Below, piece by piece: positions 6,715-8,122 of a stretch of DNA of 8,122 nucleotides. Source of the DNA: Bacteroidales bacterium (GTDB lineage Bacteria > Bacteroidota > Bacteroidia > Bacteroidales > UBA4181); NCBI GenBank assembly GCA_031287245.1, contig JAITTD010000323.1, positions 1-8,122 on the forward strand. The letters are read 5' to 3'. Within the stretch, counting starts at the first letter, position 1, and every line of letters begins with the position of its first letter. A program made the translations under genes and the position numbers. The notes below the pieces were generated by a model that saw only the letters and a list, made by a program, of their open reading frames with translations, had not been told where the DNA came from and did not search any database.

Positions 6715-7635
6715 ATGTCGTGGAAAAATAACCTGAAACAGTATTTCAATTTCTCGCATTCGGAAAGATACGGGATCATGGTGCTGTGCGGGTTTATTAT
6801 GCTTGCATTTGCTGTTAAACTAATACTTCCGGAATGGCTGGCGCAACAAAAAGTCGATGATACAGGCTATCATGAAGCGCTGACCTTATTTCGCCCAGCC
6901 GGAGAGCCGGATTGGAACAACACAGAAATAACCCCTGCCGGAGAACCGGTGAACAAGCGGACTTATTTCTACTTTGACCCGAACCATATCGGCAACCAGG
7001 AATGGCAAAAACTCGGCTTGAACGAGCGACAGATTCGTAACATACGCAATTATCAGGCAAAAGGCGGGACTTTTCGCAAAAAGGAAGATTTGAAAAAGTT
7101 ATATACCATTCCTTTTTCCCTCTACGAGTCTGTGGCGCCCTACATCCGATTTGCCACAGAATCGGCGCATACAACGGCTGTAAAACCGGCTGTTGAGCCT
7201 CGACCGGATGTCGAACACAGCGAAACAGCCGCACCCATTATCGTGGAATTAAACTCTGCCGACAGCGCTTTGCTGACGCAATTGAGAGGCATCGGACCCG
7301 TTTTTGCGTCACGTATTATCAAATATCGAAATCGCGCAGGAGGTTTCGCAAACGTGGAACAATTGAACGAGGTGTATGGCATAGATTCGGCATTAGTGGC
7401 ACAGTTAAAACCGCAATTAACGACAGACAGCGGATTAATACGCAAAATACCCGTCAACAAGGCTATTTTCAAAGAGATGATAAACCACCCATACCTAAAC
7501 GAGCAACAAACACGTGGTATTTTGTATTATCGCAAGATACAAACCGGCATCAAAACGATGGATGAATTGGTGAAAAACAATATTCTGACGCAGGAGGAAG
7601 CACAAAAGATAGCGCCCTATCTTTCGTTTGAATAA
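6715..7635 (+). CDS. Membrane-anchored helix-hairpin-helix protein (ComEA-like)
   Basis: 306 residues with one N-terminal membrane helix at about 19-38, after the basic segment MSWKNNLKQYFNFSHSERYG, which suggests N-in, C-out topology. Three helix-hairpin-helix units of about 55-60 residues follow: 86-145 (GLNERQIRNIRNYQAKGG), 177-234 (LNSADSALLTQLRGIGP, then FASRIIKYRNRAGGF) and 247-304 (YLNEQQTRGILYYRK). The middle one has the canonical GIG hairpin at 192-194 and is the best match to the DNA-binding unit of ComEA; the flanking two have degenerate hairpins. A Pro/Glu/Thr-rich linker lies at about 146-175. HhH proteins bind DNA non-specifically, and ComEA-type ones pull DNA into the periplasm during transformation. 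A role in DNA uptake is an inference; no comEC, comF or pilus gene lies in the window. It follows the small acidic-tail gene by 7 nt and converges on the nucleotidyltransferase gene. Confidence 0.9.
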   Translation: MSWKNNLKQYFNFSHSERYGIMVLCGFIMLAFAVKLILPEWLAQQKVDDTGYHEALTLFRPAGEPDWNNTEITPAGEPVNKRTYFYFDPNHIGNQEWQKLGLNERQIRNIRNYQAKGGTFRKKEDLKKLYTIPFSLYESVAPYIRFATESAHTTAVKPAVEPRPDVEHSETAAPIIVELNSADSALLTQLRGIGPVFASRIIKYRNRAGGFANVEQLNEVYGIDSALVAQLKPQLTTDSGLIRKIPVNKAIFKEMINHPYLNEQQTRGILYYRKIQTGIKTMDELVKNNILTQEEAQKIAPYLSFE

Positions 7636-7679
7636 AAGCAGTTCGATTGCATAGATAAAATGTGGTCAATTGGCAACGA

Positions 7680-7994
7680 CTATATTTCCACTCCGGTGCG
7701 TTGAACTTCGTCAAGAAATCCGGCATAATCCGTATCGCGGGCAATGACAAAAGGTTCTATGCGGGAATCTATCTGTCTCCGCAACGACCAAAGCAAAGGT
7801 TCTGTTTCCAAAATATTGTAATCGTCATCAAGATGTTCCACTATCAATGCCACGTCTATGTCACTGTCTTTGTGTGGATTTCCTTTTGCATACGAACCGA
7901 AAAGAAAAAATTGTTCTATCTTTACAGGAAAGGATGTGTTGACTAAATCCTTGTACGCTTTGACCTTGTCTATAATAACTTCTCTTTTATCCAT
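7680..7994 (-). CDS. Small MNT-type nucleotidyltransferase (solitary, no HEPN partner seen)
   Basis: 104-residue minimal nucleotidyltransferase-fold protein (NTP_transf_2). The core motif is complete: LFGSYAKG at 31-38 followed by DSDIDVALI at 43-51, giving the GS...DxD signature with D45 and D47 as metal ligands, and E80 (RIEPFVI) at the position of the third carboxylate. In MntA/HepT toxin-antitoxin pairs such proteins AMPylate a HEPN RNase toxin and neutralise it. Here no HEPN gene is next to it: 44 nt downstream is the end of the convergent HhH gene, and upstream is a promoter region pointing the other way. It may be an orphan antitoxin, a solitary nucleotidyltransferase, or one with a distant partner. 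An in-frame ATG at 8018 would add 8 residues, but a -7-like box (8023-8016, minus strand) overlaps it, so ATG 7994 is preferred. Confidence 0.85.
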   Translation of the reverse strand: MDKREVIIDKVKAYKDLVNTSFPVKIEQFFLFGSYAKGNPHKDSDIDVALIVEHLDDDYNILETEPLLWSLRRQIDSRIEPFVIARDTDYAGFLDEVQRTGVEI

Positions 7995-8015
7995 TGCTGT
8001 AAGATTAATAATGCA

Positions 8016-8023
8016 CAAAGATA
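8016..8023 (-). promoter_or_regulatory. Possible -7 box for the nucleotidyltransferase gene
   Basis: TATCTTTG on the minus strand, a perfect TAnnTTTG, ending 21 nt upstream of ATG 7994. No TTG is found 19-21 nt further upstream, so this is a half-match only. Confidence 0.4.
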
Positions 8024-8064
8024 CAAAATTTTCACTTGAAAATAAAAATAGCCGCCGAAAAAAA

Positions 8065-8095
8065 TTGTTTGTATCGTTAAATTATCCTACATTTG
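8065..8095 (+). promoter_or_regulatory. Bacteroidetes-type promoter facing the right edge
   Basis: TTG at 8065-8067, a 20-nt spacer and TACATTTG at 8088-8095, a perfect TAnnTTTG. Transcription would start near 8100-8103 and run out of the window, so 8100-8122 is probably the leader of the next gene. It lies back to back with the nucleotidyltransferase promoter region. Confidence 0.7.
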
Positions 8096-8122
8096 CAGAA
8101 ATTTTATTCAATCTAAAAACAA

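Noticed and set aside
7636..7679. Terminator between the convergent HhH and nucleotidyltransferase genes
   Set aside because: Only a 3-bp GCA/TGC stem is visible and there is no T tract next to it, too weak to call.
7662..7946. 94-codon plus-strand frame opposite the nucleotidyltransferase
   Set aside because: It is antisense to the intact MNT motif region and its product resembles nothing.

Overview
The window looks like a chromosomal segment from a member of the Bacteroidales, possibly an uncultured or environmental relative of the Dysgonomonas/Paludibacter/Bacteroides groups; the exact family cannot be fixed from this sequence. The support is: Bacteroidetes-type promoter elements (TTG, about 20 nt, then TAnnTTTG) at both ends, weak or absent Shine-Dalgarno sequences, AT-rich gaps around moderately GC-rich genes, and a membrane-anchored triple helix-hairpin-helix protein of a type common in Bacteroidetes.

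Left part (1-3166): a compact symmetrical promoter region precedes a complete inner-membrane RND efflux pump gene. Centre (3151-3304): the pump gene meets a convergent glycosyltransferase gene at a double minisatellite, ten 8-bp units abutting ten 7-bp units. Both stop codons lie inside the repeats. Centre right (3275-6180, minus strand): a TolC-type outer-membrane efflux gene and a two-domain family-2 glycosyltransferase form a tightly coupled pair with an ATGA overlap. No membrane fusion (adaptor) protein is present, so a tripartite pump could be completed only with a gene outside the window.

Right part (6181-8122): a 206-bp divergent intergenic region separates tolC from a two-gene plus-strand unit, a small acidic-tailed hypothetical protein followed by the helix-hairpin-helix protein. 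Convergent to it is a small solitary MNT-type nucleotidyltransferase without a HEPN partner. The window ends in a well-formed promoter pointing rightward to a gene beyond the edge.

I see no CRISPR array, transposase, RNA gene or phage gene, and no clearly new multi-gene system. The most unusual structures are the double repeat at 3151-3304, where a change of one 7-bp unit would switch the glycosyltransferase C-terminus between three frames, and the symmetrical promoter with three 7-bp repeats at 9-58.
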